64,000 nt of DNA from Paulownia fortunei (taxonomy: Eukaryota; Streptophyta; Magnoliopsida; Lamiales; Paulowniaceae). Each line of letters begins with the position of its first letter. The stretch's first letter is position 1. The translations under genes were made by a program, and so were the position numbers. The notes under the pieces were generated by a model that was not told the DNA's origin, did no database searches, and worked only from the letters and a program-made list of their open reading frames with translations. This document shows, piece after piece, positions 12,538-24,574 of this stretch. The DNA is taken from positions 4,767,278 through 4,831,277 of the forward strand of contig CM033110.1 in the NCBI GenBank assembly GCA_019321725.1, given 5' to 3'.

Positions 12538-15500
12538 ATGGTTGGTGAAAGAGATGACTCGTTGCATCTATTAGTGTGATATTGAATGGGAATAATTATT
12601 CATACTAGAACTATGTGATGAAAATTTTTTTAAGGAAAATAGATGTGGGGTTATGTTTGTAGAACTCACCATAAACCGGGAATGAGAATAATGAAAAAAT
12701 TGTCGAACAGTTAGAAGTTTAGGAAATAAATAATTCAAAGATTGTAACATGGATTAACAATTACATTGAGAATTCAATTGGTAAAGTATGAAACTGCTAG
12801 AGATTGGGACTACTTAGAGCTATTAAGCACATAGTTTAAATTTGCAAAATAGTATAAGCTAGAAATTTATATTCAGGCTCTTCTATAAAAAAAATGAGTG
12901 TTCAGGAGTTTTATATTGTCATGACTAACCATTGGGATCAATTAGCTCTTACAGAATTACCTCAGCTCTGAGCATTTACTTCTTATACTTTCTACGGAGA
13001 GGAGCAATGATTAGTTCAATTTATGATGACTCTTCTTGATGATTTTGAAACACTGTTCCTTCTATTGATTTTGTTGTTAGTGAATTGTTGGGCCAGGTGA
13101 TACTCATAAGTCTCTAGAAAGGAAATGAATTCTTCCTACACCTAATTTGTCTATTTTGGCATCCCTACTCACCCACCTCAAGTTCATCTAAACGAGCCTA
13201 ACTTAAAAGTTGCAGATGATGAGTAGTTTTTCAAGAAAACCAGGACATTAGAAGGTTCAATGTCCTAAGTTGTTGAATAGACCAATACAACAAAACCTAC
13301 ACAGTCTAGGCAATTTCGGTTCCACAATTGTACCCAATATGCTTTTAGACCTCAACAGCCTCACACTGCAGAAACTATACCACAATCAGACTCAGTTAGG
13401 TTTGGAGCCACATTATCTGCTAATCCTATTGTAGATTTACTTGCTGAACAATTATAAGTTCTTTGCCACACAACCACATGTTATATCTATTGGTTTGTTA
13501 GATCCGAGTTCTTCAAGTATGACTTTCTCTATCCGGGTGTTAGACTTTGGAGCTTCTAATCATATGTCCCTTACTCTTCATCCCTTACTCTTCATCTTTT
13601 ATCTCTTTGTCCATTACTAGTTTTATGTCTGTCACAACTGTTGATGTCTTTTGTGCCCTTGGCAAGAGTTGGTTTTGTTATCACATCTCATTTATCTTTT
13701 CCTAGCGTTTGTCATGTTCCTAATCTTCTACTGAATCTTGTTTCTATTGGTTATTTATGTGATTCTGGTTACTCAGTTTCTTTTTCTCCTATGTGCTGAT
13801 TGGGATAGGCTGTAAGTAGAGGAGGTTATAAGTATTGGATGAGCTAAAAGTATTACGTCGCAGCTTCTAGTGTTAATTTGTCTTCTTTTCATTTGAGTAA
13901 TTCTTCATCTAATTTTTATTTATGGCATTCGCGTCTGGGTCATATTCATACTCTCATTTGAGATATTTTGTTTCTATAGATGCAATAGGAAATTTGTAAA
14001 CTCATGATATTTCTAATTTAGTGGTTGTAAACTGGCAAAATTTTATGCATTACCCTTAATTAAAAGTACTGGTACTTTGGCTCCTGATACTCCTACTACT
14101 TTCTCTTTCCCTATGGCAACTCCAACACCTCTTGAGACTCTGGATGATCTTCCTCACTATGTTTAGCGTACTTATAAGTCAACCCAATTTATTGATTTTC
14201 TTTACTCTTTTTATTCTCATTCTTTTACATCTGTCCTATCCTCTATTCACAATCTTTCTGAATCTCCACCTTGTAAAGAGGCAGTTGTTGATCTCTATGG
14301 TAGTAGGCTATGGCTGAAAAACTTTCTGCTTTATACAAAACAAATACTTGGGATTTGGTACCTCTCCCACTAGGTAAAATTGTCATTGGCTCATGATGGA
14401 TATATAAAATCAAAACTAAATTTGATAGATCAATTGAGTGGTATAAAGCACAATTGGTTGCTAAATGATTTTCTTAATAGTATGGTATGGATTATGAGAA
14501 GACTTTTGTTTCTTGTAAAAATGACTACTATTTGTACTCTTATTGTAATTACATCAATTCGTCAATAGCATATATCTCAAATGTATGTTAAAAATTCCTT
14601 CTTGAATGGTGATCTTCAAGAAGAGGTCTATAAGTTCCTTCTCTTAGTATCTCTCATAAGCCTAGGAAAGTTTGTAGGCTTAAAAAAGTTTTTTATGGTC
14701 ATAAACAAGCTCCACATGCTTGGTTTGACAAGTTCTCTGTTGTTTGTACGTCACTTGATTTTCACTCCAATAATGATGATTCTACACTTTTTATTAAGTG
14801 CATTTGATGGAATTGTAGTGTTGAAGTCTAAATTAGTTTTTATTTTGAAATGAAAATTTTGGGCCCTTTACGTTATTTTTTAAGTATTGAGGTTACTTGT
14901 TCTCCTTAAGGATGTCTTCTCTCCCATTCCAAGTACACTAATGATATTCTAAAATGTACTTGCCTCACTGATACAAGGACTGCTTCTACTCCCCTTGAGC
15001 TTAATGTTTTATATTCTTTTTTTAGATGGCACACCTCTGACTCACCTTACTTTATATCACACTATTGTTGTTAGCTTGGTCATCTCACCATTACATGTCT
15101 AGATATAGCGTACATTGTTCACATTGTTAGTTAGTTTGTTGCTTCTCCTGCTACAGTTCATTGGACAATTGTTCTTTCATATTCTATGTTATCTTTAGGC
15201 CACTATCTTTCAGAGTACTCTTATTTTCATCTACCTCTTCTTTAGTGTTGCGTGCATTTTCTAACGTTGATTAGGCCATCAATCCAGTAGATCACAAATC
15301 TATACTGGGTTTTGCATTTCTTGGCGTTTCTCTTATTTCTTGGAAGAGTATGAAATAGAAGCTGAATATCGGGCTATGACCTCTACTACCACTAAAATAG
15401 TTTGGTTATAATGGTTACTTGGAAATATAGGTGTTGCTCTTTCTCATCTCACTCCTATGTATCGTGGGAATAAGAGTGTAAATCACATTGCTCACTCTCA

Positions 15501-15600
15501 GCTTGCCATTAATTTCATCTTCCTTTTAGATTGCTAACTTGTTAACTAAATCACACCCACTTCCGTATTTTAGTTTTTTGGTTGACAAACTCTCTATTCT
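12538..15600 (+). pseudogene. Copia gag-pol remnant of relic 2
   Basis: The ATG at 12538 starts a gag-like stretch (MVGERDDSLHL), broken after about 13 codons and continued in other frames to about 13000. At about 13540-13830 is a protease region in which the usual D-S-G is seen as D-F-G followed by ASNHM. At 13915-13950 is the GAG-pre-integrase sequence WHSRLGHI. From 14130 to 14870 are reverse-transcriptase pieces (SLAHDGYIKSK, then VKNSFLNGDLQEEVY). From 15290 to 15590 are RNase H pieces, including EAEYRAM just past SWKS. Stops and frameshifts are frequent and no YVDD active site could be read. Once a full polyprotein; now non-functional. Confidence 0.75.
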
Positions 15601-15630
15601 TTTTGCAGCTGCATCTTGAGTTTGTGGGAA

Positions 15631-15782
15631 TGTTAGAGTTAGTTTTTATTTTTATATTTTAGTAAGGATATGATAGCCTTTTCTTTTTTGCTTGTACACA
15701 TAGGTATATAAACCTCTTTTTTTATTTTTTTTATGACCTAGGTTTCAGGATTCGCTTGACTAATTTTTGGTAGATGACAACA
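15631..15782 (+). repeat. 3' LTR of copia relic 2
   Basis: Starts TGTTAGAGTT directly after the purine-rich TTTGTGGGAA (15621-15630) and ends ACAACA at 15782, giving the TG...CA form. It contains a TATA-like TATATAAACC at about 15705. At 152 bp it is short for a copia LTR. Confidence 0.7.
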
Positions 15783-15789
15783 TTCCCCT

Positions 15790-16642
15790 GGATTTGCCTT
15801 CCGGTTAAATATGGTAAAACAATATTTAAAACATTCAAAATGTGTTAGTTTTATTTATTTATTTTTAATAAAAATACTATTTTTTATATTTATATCCATC
15901 AATGTTAAATCTAAACACCTATTTTTGATCAAATTAAGATCCACATTATTAATATTTGATATGATGTTCCATTAACTTTAGGCGCATTGCTATATATGTA
16001 TCACCCTTGAGCCTTTATTTTTTATTTTTTGAAATGAAGGAGAACGTAAAAAAAGAGTGAAGGATTGGTTAGTGATATATAGTATTTTTTTAACTTTTAA
16101 AATAAAGAAATTCGCTAACCTAACAAACAATAATCTGTCTTCTATAGTGAGACTAATAGCAAATTACATAATAACTTGTTTAAACCAATATAATTTGATT
16201 GATAAGATATAAACAAAAATGACATCTAATAATTATTACTCTCATATTAAAATATTATTTTCAATCTAATAAAGTTAATATTTATACAAAGTATCCACAC
16301 ACATTTTTATATTTTGCACAAAATTAATGCAAACATAAAAATGCACATGAGAATAAAAAGTAAAATGAAAATTAAAAACATAAACTTGGCTTTTCACTTT
16401 CATTTCGTGATCAATTTTAGTATATATATTCAGTTGAATTTTTAATAATTAAAGACTTCACGTTGTAGACAATTGTTGTATGATATTTACAATACTTTGA
16501 CTTGGTATTTTGAAATATGCACCCATATGCTTCGTACAATTGTTCGATAATATTTATAATATGTTGAGTTGATCTTTCAGAAATAAATATGCTACTACAC
16601 GTTAGCCCATGTGCTACATAGCTCAAGACCATAGACGGCCAG
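15790..16642. repeat. Dispersed repeat R1, copy C
   Basis: The longest R1 match, lying just beyond the LTR of copia relic 2. It shares the 'ACATTCAAAATGTG' start, the 'GATATGATGTTCCATTAA' block, the core at about 15984-16088 with inverted AATACTATATATCAC-type ends, one or two ~80-bp tail units and the closing CATAGCTCAAGACCATAGACGG. Confidence 0.65.
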
Positions 16643-17939
16643 CCAGAGTTCGTGAATAATTATACTAATACACTACTAAATTTACTTCCAGCATGCCTAC
16701 AAGCGAACACATGCAATGGCTGTTCGAGGTAGTGTTCGGTAGAAAAAGTTGCAATTTTAGAAAATTACGGCAAAAAAAAAAAAAATACAAATTCATACAA
16801 TCTAATTCGAGGACTGATCAATTCTAAGACTTCATCACAATTAATCTATGTATCCACATGATGAAGGATGTTGACGTTTCAGGATCTGATAAGAGAAAAC
16901 CCCATTAATATTGTAAAAGGAAACACGTTTCAATGAGCTTGAGGTTGGAAGAATTAATGACAAAAATTAAACAACATTTCAAATTCAGGAGATTTACTAA
17001 AAATAGGACGTCTCGCTTGTTGAATTACTAATATTTAATTACTTTTAAGCTCACTTTTATCCAAACTCAATCACAATGGAAGGAATTTCGATACACAATT
17101 CAAAATGCCTCAATTAGGAGCATGAACTTGACCAAAATGATCACTCTATTACCTTAAAAAATGGAGGGATATATAGGGTGGTTTTATGCATTTAAATTCA
17201 AATACTAACCACTCTCTCCAATACATGCATGGGTTTATATTTGGGTCGCGTAAGTCCTCATGGACAAACTCGATATCTAAATCTCTCTCTCGCACATGAA
17301 CGGTAGACACGAGTCACATGTGATCATAGTCAAATATTCACAAAATTCATACAAGCAATTGGATGTATGACTCACCAATATTCTAACAAATACTTAATGT
17401 CGCACACCGATTGTTCGTTATTTTCCTACCACAAATGTATAGTATTAAGTTTATTAAAATTTGGTGAGAAGGGGTGAGAAGGGTTGTCCTAATAGTAGGA
17501 ATTAAAATCAAATTAACATCTAATTTTATGTAGAAAAATCAATTAAGAAGTTTGCTTATTAATAAATTGAAATTAAAAATTCTATGCGCATTAACACGTT
17601 TTATTCAACAATTTATGAACAATCAATATGAACAAAAGTTTAGAGGCAATAATCCATATAGTTATCCACTATTTTTTATCTTGTTAAATATCACCTTCTG
17701 TGTTATCAGTTTATAAGTTAAAAATTCTAAACTAATCAACTCTCTATCCTGAGTATCGAGTGATCATGAAAAATAACATCAAGTCTATCCAATGGCACTA
17801 CAGTGTGAGTCCACAAGAGAAGCGACACCACTGAAAAAGCTGTTTATTTCTCCAAACTAGCACCGTCGACCTTTAGAATGGCACCGCAGCGTGACTGCTG
17901 TAGTTTTAGGTCTAGAATTTACAGGTTGTCATTGCAGCG
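16643..17939. other. Intergenic DNA, no gene recognised
   Basis: No coding frame of note. The last 150 bp (about 17780-17939) is less AT-rich, with repeated GGCACCNCAG-type words, and probably belongs to the gypsy debris that follows. I could not assign it to a domain. Confidence 0.4.
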
Positions 17940-18860
17940 CTAACCCAGTTGCGCCACTCTTTTTAACCTTCGGTTTACTTTTCCTTGCATCAAGTTAATA
18001 GTTGCAACAAGATCACATAGAACTTTATCAATAAATGAATTGCCAATGGTGCAAGGTATCGTGGAACTCTCTGGATCTTTTAGCTCAGGTGGAAGCTTCC
18101 TTTGTAGGATATCACTACACTCCTCATTAAGTGTCACTGTCTCATATTCCTCCACCTTTCGTTTGTTATAGAGGATTTCCTTCATGAATTTTACATAGTT
18201 GGACATTTGCTATAGGGCACCTGCAAAAAGAATATTAATGTACAACTTTTTAAAGACATCCAAAAACTTAGAAAATTGCTTATCTAGTTTTTATTTCTGG
18301 AAGCATTGAGGAAATGGGATAGGAGACACATATCGGGGAGAGTTGCCTGGAAACAACTTTGATTTAGGCTTCTCTATTTCTTTGCTCGATGTGCCATCTG
18401 ACTTCTCAATCACACTCTCATTTTCCAGCTCCTTTGGATGAGTGAATTTTCTTTCAAACTCGGACAACTCTTTACCACTACACAAAGTAATGGCCTGCAT
18501 ATTCTTATTAGGGTTAGTCTCAGTGTTACTAGGCAATGAACCTTGAGGTCTTGCATTTAGTATATTGACAATCTCGCCCATTTGAACCTCCAAGTTTCGG
18601 ATAGAAGCTGATGATTGAAAGACTTTTGTTTCTGCAATTTTGTCTCTGTCCTTGCGGTGAATTATGTGCGAGCATCTTCTAGAGAAACTTTAGGTGCCTG
18701 TTGAAACTAATTTGGAAGTTGAAAATTTGATGGCGGTCGTCTCACTAGTTTTGTCCATTCCTCTCTGAAAAGTTTGGATGGCGCAACCATCTTGAATTGT
18801 AGATGTTAGAATATGGATTGTTCTACCACCACGTAGCATTCCCCACAAACTATGCTTGCT
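17940..18860 (-). pseudogene. Ty3/gypsy Athila-like gag and protease fragment
   Basis: Read leftward on the minus strand, this matches the gag C-terminus and protease of plant Athila-type gypsy elements. It shows, in order, a degenerate NPYSNTYNPGW-like region near 18800, the conserved gag stretch around LEVQMGEIVNILNARPQGSL (18591-18530), QAITLCSGKEL, PIPFPQ (near 18305), then YVKFMKEIL, a TLNEECSDILQ region and KLPPELKDP. The protease follows with FTIPCTIGN-like residues, where the family's CDLGASINLMP is altered to CDLVATINLMQ, so the catalytic D-x-G pattern is lost. A stop and frame breaks separate the two main blocks. No downstream reverse transcriptase of this lineage follows on the left. 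Confidence 0.75.
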
Positions 18861-18869
18861 CTGGCTAAG

Positions 18870-19786
18870 ATGATGTTTCATGTCTTGTACTGCTTTTACT
18901 TTTTCAAGGTTCACCTATATTCTAGGAAGTTTCCCGATCTTACTCCAACGGCACAATTAGTTGGATTCAGCTTCATGAGGTATTTTCTTAATACCTCAAA
19001 GGTCTTCGCCAGGTCAGCTACATGAGATTCCGCTTTCTTATTTTTTACTAATATATCATCCACATACACCTCCATATTTCATATGAGTTGGTCTTAGAAG
19101 ATGCAATCTACTAAGTGCTAATATATGGCCCCAACAATTCCAAGTTCGAAAGGCATAACAAGATAATTCTAAGTACATGTTAATGTTGTAAAGCTAAACC
19201 TCTTTTGGTCCTCAGGAGCTAGCATGATCTAATAATAGCCTTGAGAAGTGTCCATCATACTAAGCAACTCACATCCCAATATGGAGTTCTCGATCTAATC
19301 TATCTTTGGTAAATGATAGTAATCCTCTAGGCAAGCCTTGTTCAAATCTTGAAAGTTTATGCACATTCTCCACTTTCCTATTATTTTTAGAACTAGTACT
19401 GAATTAGATAACCACTCAGGGAATTGAATCTCTTTGCTATGACCAACTCCTCTATTTAACCCAAATAGCGCTATATCCATTAACTTCCACTCCTAAGTCC
19501 ATTAACTTATACCCATCATATAAAATGGTATCAACTAAGCTCCTTATACAAATAAACATATAGTCACTTTATAATTTGCGATGGTGGTTGTGATGACCAA
19601 GGCATCATTATTGAGAAGCCTACAAACTACTTGATCATGTGCCAAACTGTATTGTGGGGCTATATGCCACTTGATTGATTGCTTGAAGATGCCCCTGCTC
19701 AGCCCATTATTAAGCCATCCTTGTGTGAGCTCTTTGAGCTCAATTAGAGTCCCTATTAGTAGGTCCCCAATGATCATTTGTATCAT
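18870..19786 (-). pseudogene. Tat-type protease/reverse transcriptase remnant
   Basis: From the right, a segment containing NNDALVITTTIANYKV (about 19640-19570) corresponds to the strand just before the retropepsin active site; the D-S-G itself is not readable. The reverse transcriptase follows: KEIQFPEWLSN, GKWRMCINFQDLNKAC (family form DFRDLNKAC) at about 19380-19320, an interval with several stops, VYVDDILVK (about 19060-19030, the YVDD catalytic motif intact), HVADLAKTFEVLRKY and NPTNCAVGV, with KFLEY just beyond. It ends in VKAVQDM near 18880. Compared with the same region at 36640-37320 it has more stop codons. Confidence 0.75.
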
Positions 19787-20760
19787 TCATTTTCTCAGGG
19801 GTTGTGTTGGATCTCATGCCCAACTCCCATTGTTCTCAATTTTCCATCTTTTCTTTCCTAGGGGTTTCTAATTATGCCATCTCTCCTATGATATTGGGGT
19901 CCCTTCTTTTTGTATCCATTTCTTAACTAAAAAGTGTAAAAGAAGTCTTCTGGTATTTTATTAAGCTGGAACCAGTGCAAGAACACCTAGTTAAACTCCT
20001 CAAAATTATTGATATAGTTAGCAAGGAGTTGGCTAAACCACTGCTGGACATATTTAGCTAGAGTTGTCAGAACACCATATACTTAACCCTATCGGAATAT
20101 CGATGTAGGAGAGTTGAGTTTTTGAATCTACATAGATGTTCCCAAGGGTTAGAGATCCCACCATACATGTAGTTTAGGGCCTTGAAATTAATGGGAGTTT
20201 ATCCGCTATCACTATCTCAAAACAAAAAAAAAAAGAATTTCCTTTTTCTAAATTGTGGTCCCGTCTGCTGTCCTCTTATTAATCTCATTTATCTCTTTAT
20301 TGAGATCCTCAACCTTTAACGATAAGTCTGGCTGGGATTTCTGAATAGATCATTCTTGAATCACTAAAGTGTGACTCTCTTCCTATAGATCATTAGCTCG
20401 ATTGGGCCTCAATGCCCTTTCGGTAACACCACTTCCTTCACCCTATAAATTAAGCCTTTTCTTTTTATTTCAAAGCTGCATCAACCATATTGACCAATCC
20501 TGTTAACTAGTCCAAGGAATTACCCTAGCCCTTCGGGGGAGAACTTTGACCTAGATTCACAAAGGGAATGACAGCAGCATGGCGAAGAGGAGTTGGCGGA
20601 ATAATAGGTGGTAGGCTATCCTCTTCATCGAGAAAATGTTCTTCATAATTCTAATCTTGTTTTGGATTTTTTTGTGGCTCCTTAACCCAATTCTTTTGCA
20701 AATTTTCATCCAAAATTCCTTGTAACCAAAACTAGCCATGTTCTTATGCCTCTACTTAAT
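19787..20760 (-). pseudogene. Tat-type gag region, heavily decayed
   Basis: Lies between the PBS and the protease where gag belongs. Short open pieces (for example 20739-20557) include an acidic and proline-rich stretch, but no gag motif is firmly recognised. The assignment rests on position. Confidence 0.4.
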
Positions 20761-20762
20761 AT

Positions 20763-20781
20763 TTCCCATAGATGGTGCCAC
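20763..20781 (-). other. Primer-binding-site-like sequence of Tat relic 1
   Basis: On the minus strand, TGGCACCATCTATGGGAA follows the LTR end after a two-base AG spacer. It is a one- or two-step derivative of the sequence TGGCGCCGTCTGTGGGAA that follows the 5' LTR in Tat-group elements, and matches the equivalent site at 37520-37537. Confidence 0.7.
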
Positions 20782-20782
20782 T

Positions 20783-21470
20783 TGATGCGTAATAAAATAA
20801 TAGGTAAAAAAAATTTCAATCCAAACCTTGAATCTCCAATTTTTATCCAAGAACACCTACATAACAAAGCATTAGAGATGTTGGGAGTTGCATAATGAAA
20901 ACCTTCCAATGCTTAAGTTAGTAAGAGTTTTGGAGAGAATAATATGAAATAAGAATACTGGAATGTAATGTGTAAAACGTACCTTAACAATAATTGAAGA
21001 CCGTATATAGTGAATAAAGTTAACAAAGTAATTGAATAAGAAAATGATTCTATTATCTTTCTTAGATAAACATCACAATGTAAGTCAACCACCTTTCAGT
21101 AGTTTATTTTAGGTAGGATTCCCTTTCCTTAATTAATGCTTATTGGAGTTATTCTAAGACTCAAGTTGGATAATACTGGTTTTTAGGCCACATTCCTCTG
21201 AGACAAGGACGTATGAGGTCAGACCTATTTAGGTTAGCCATGACAAGCCCATTTAGATCTAACTTACAAGCCCTCAGATTGACCTGAGCACAACTCCAAC
21301 ATGTCTCTGAGCTATTTAGCTATGATATATCGTAGAGTTGTTTAGCTCGGCTCAATTGTATCACCACTACTTCTTATATTAGTCATTTTGTCTTAAGTAA
21401 ATGTAGTCATACAGATTCAAACGTGCTTAAGACCCCAAGGTTAGGCCCTAAGTGTAATATGTGTTGGGTT
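20783..21470 (-). repeat. 5' LTR of Tat relic 1
   Basis: Ends (minus strand) in ATCA at 20783 just before the PBS. Contains the CTATCTTT...AATTAG-type downstream segment seen in the other Tat LTRs and several GAGCT/CCGAGC words. The outer boundary near 21470 is approximate because no partner LTR is present. Confidence 0.55.
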
Positions 21471-21954
21471 CGCATGGTCTCGAAAAACATTAACGTAACA
21501 GAATTAAAATAAATCAATAATTAAAAAACTACTACATCATATGTAAATAAAATAAATTTTAGAACCTTTTTGCAATTACTCATTTGTGCGTTTTTAATAC
21601 CTTGAGTGAAAAGTTTCAAAAACTTTAACTTTTTTTCTTCCAATTGAAGATGATGTATGCAGTTATCCAAATCATTTTCTCCAAGAACCAAATCCCAAGT
21701 TTGATCAAAACCACATGCTTTGGAAAGGTTCGATTAGAGTCTCAAGTGTCATTCCTTTAAGCGTATCTATACCCTGTATGTCCACTCATTGTCGTTCTAA
21801 GTAGTAGGATCTCACCTCGATAATTCTAACCTAAGAATTGGTTTCGGTGGTTTGGAACAAGAATAACAATTTGTTTTAGGTGTTTGTTTTCACCGATTTT
21901 TCTTGCATGAAGAAAATAGTTTTCTTCATCAAGAAAAAGTGAGTGGCATGAAAA
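21471..21954. other. Spacer between Tat relic 1 and copia fragment
   Basis: No coding content. It may be an outer part of the following LTR that is not shared with the second copy at 38 kb. Confidence 0.35.
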
Positions 21955-22865
21955 TTTTAGGAACGCTAGAAATTTTGTCCAAAATGGTGGAGAATCAATC
22001 TCTAAAAATTGGCTAAGAAGGGGTACAAATATCCCCTCTAAGTTCTATCTATATGGAATCTTTTCTTTATCCATTTTCATTATTTTCACACTTAGTATTC
22101 ACACAAGGAAAGTCTTCTTATTATGTAAAATACTTCTTTCCTAATTCAATTAGGTCTTGGATCCCCATTCAATTCTTAATTAGCTTCCTATAAGCCCGTA
22201 CCTATGGGCCTAGAACTAATAAATTATTTGAGTCCAATTTAATTAATCCAATTGAATAAATAAATTCATTTGATGAATTATGTCCACAATAATTAATTGA
22301 CCAATCAATTAATTATTTGCTCCAACTTAGACTACCTAATCCAATTAGGTCAACTTAATTAATTATAATAATTGAATTGATTAAGTCCTATTTAAGTAAT
22401 CATATTAATTAAATTAATCAAACCCTTAGACTATTTCTTGGCAAGAAATAGACTTGTCCGAGTTAGTGTGTGACCTCTTAGGTTCACCTATATACTAGTA
22501 GTAGTCCCATAATTCTTATGATTTAATTCCAACACTTTAATTATTTTGGTTAATTAATCTAATTAATTAATCATCTTAGAATTAACCCATTAATTCTAAT
22601 AACCTCAACTTGATGTTCTAGTCAATATCTCTTCTCAAGAAGCCCTCAACTTGGAACGTTTTAAAGATCACGACCATAGAGCCATATTCCATGATCGTTA
22701 TCCTATGCGTGCCCATGCCCCATAGCCATATGTGATTTAGGGACTTTATGTAATTCTAATAATGTGTACTTAAAATGAAGATTGTGATATTAATATGAAA
22801 AAGGTTTTTTATACAAGAGTATAAAGATAACCAATTCAATTGACTCGCTAGGTATTACTCTAATA
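21955..22865 (-). repeat. 3' LTR of copia relic 3, copy 1
   Basis: Aligns with 38405-39970 (shared AATATCCCCTC, TTCCTAATTCAATTAGGT, TTAATTAATTA-rich middle, GAAATAGACTTGTCC, TAGGTTCACC, CTCAACTTGGAAC, ATGTGATTTAG). On the minus strand it starts at 22865 next to a purine tract (AAGTAGGAGA). Compared with the other copy it lacks about 0.65 kb after position 22604. Confidence 0.7.
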
Positions 22866-22879
22866 GTCTCCTACTTACC

Positions 22880-24060
22880 ATAGAGACAACTGCCATTGTA
22901 TTAAGGCTCATCTTCATAAGATGCCCTTCAAATACTGGCTTAAGGGTTCAATTAATGGGTCTACTACATTTTTCAGTGATGCAACTCTCTCTATTTTAAC
23001 GTTTCCTCTACCTACAATTTTGAGAATCATTAGATATCGCCTCATTTATGCTTGGATCTTTTGATGAGACATTGACTTCTTTGCTTGTACAATAGCCCCA
23101 TTGTTATTGTAGTATTTCAGTACTGGATCAATAACAGTCTAAACTACATCTGATGCTTGGATGAAATTTACCATCTAAATAGTGTCTTTTACAACATCGC
23201 ATGCTGTGATGTATTCAATCTCGGTGGTGGAATCCACATTTTTTCTTAAGCTTGGAACTCTTCGAGCTAACCTCTCCACCATAAAAGGTCAACAGAATCT
23301 AGACGCATATGTCGATTCATCTACATTGAACTAAAAGCTAGATAAAATATTCTAGCTTTAGTTCTCCATAACTATATTCTAAGAAGGCATCTTTGGTGCT
23401 CCGTAAGTACTTAAAGATCATCTTTACAGTTTTCATTTCTTTTCATATAGAATAGACAATATTTGCTCATGACACTCAGAGTATTTGTGATATCAAATAC
23501 TGTACATAGATTTGCATATATTATATATGCTTTCTACAGCGGATGCATAAAGTATGTTACTCATTCTTTCTCTTTCTTTCAAAAGTTTTTGGTGAAATAG
23601 ACTTCGAAAAGAAGACCTATGACTCATAGGCAGTAATTTATCTAAGCTAAACCCTTTTAGCATCTATTTACAAGGATTTATGATAGTCCGAGCATCATTC
23701 TAGATCTATCTCTATAGGTCTCAATCTCCCAATTCTTAGGATGCTTCTCCCAAATCCCTCATGGAGAACTTAGTAGGCAATAAGTCTTAGTTGAGTACAA
23801 TATTCCTACATTATTGCCCTAATAAATTGTTTATGCACCTTAGCTTTGTAGGAGAATTTGTGATTCTTGAATTTCTTCAAACTCCACAACCATGCCATTT
23901 ATATAATAGAAACTTTTTCTTTAAGAATGTGGCATTCACGAAACTAACACCTTTAGTTCCGAAAGGTCATAGAAATAGTATCCAATGGATTCATTCGGAT
24001 GCCCGCAAATTTACATAATGTGGATCTTTCGTTCATCTTATCTCCTACTAGCAACTTCAC
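22880..24060 (-). pseudogene. Copia integrase-end/RT/RNase H remnant, copy 1
   Basis: Minus strand. Near 23990-23900 the integrase C-terminal region reads as GHPNESIGYYFYDLSE. A deletion then joins it to late reverse transcriptase, with MRDLGEA and YRDRSR followed by MLGLSQ (about 23765-23690). RNase H follows at about 23110-22930 with the copia signature read as YNNNGAIVQAKKSMSHQK, and the tail VVDPLIEPL with KGIL just before the polypurine tract. Stops are frequent and the RT active site is missing. Confidence 0.75.
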
Positions 24061-24303
24061 ATAAGTAGGCCCCTTTATCTATATTTATATTATTATTATA
24101 AAAGTGTGAATATTATTTAGAATTTTTGATTAGACTAAAATATCCTTGGAATTTTTATTTTTTTAATGGAAATTATGCAATTTAAAATTATTATTATATC
24201 CTCAAAAATAGGTTTTCTACAAAATGAACGTTCTTTTAGGAGAATTCCAAAAGAGAACACCAATTATATAAGGGGACTCAAAGGCAGAAGGAAATCGAAT
24301 CGG

Positions 24304-24574
24304 CTCTTTCTATCCTTCTTTATTTTTCTTCTTGATCTTCTTTTATTACTTCCCTTTGTCACTCCGTCCAATTTCTCTGTTCTATTTCTATTTTCTTGGC
24401 AATTTTCTTTAGTAATTCCTTCTTTTTCTCTCCTTCGAATTGATCACTAATCAATTCACCAGTGCAAGAAAGCGAAGGATCAGTTCTGTTCTATCCTTAT
24501 TTATATTTCTTCTCGATTTTCTTCTATTAATTCTCTTTTTCTCCCTATAATCTATTCGTATTTTCTGGGCATAT
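24304..24574. repeat. Degenerate pyrimidine-rich tandem pair inside Helitron copy 1
   Basis: Two ~95-bp C/T-rich blocks (about 24304-24402 and 24486-24574) share CTTTCTATCCTTCTTTAT / TCTGTTCTATCCTTATTTAT starts and TATTTTCTNGGCA ends. The same pair is present in Helitron copy 2 near 40930-41190. Confidence 0.6.

Larger units (their letters stand above)
12538..15782 (+). mobile_element. Ty1/copia retrotransposon relic 2 (5'-truncated)
   Basis: A plus-strand copia element from the gag start codon to the end of a short 3' LTR. No 5' LTR is recognisable. It differs clearly from relic 1 in gag, in RNase H and in its 152-bp LTR. Large parts of integrase and of the reverse-transcriptase palm are missing or unreadable. 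Confidence 0.8.
18861..21470 (-). mobile_element. Ty3/gypsy Tat-type relic 1 (5' LTR to RT, 3' part lost)
   Basis: Minus-strand element reading LTR (21470-20783), PBS, gag region, protease trace and reverse transcriptase, cut off near 18860 where Athila-like sequence takes over. RNase H, integrase and 3' LTR are absent. The PBS and the reverse transcriptase place it in the Tat group, like the better-preserved element at 34775-38231. Confidence 0.7.

Noticed and set aside
24166..24450. Hydrophobic 94-codon plus-strand frame in Helitron copy 1 (and its counterpart near 40851-41214)
   Set aside because: The Leu/Phe-rich peptide results from pyrimidine-rich DNA. The frame is not conserved between the two copies.
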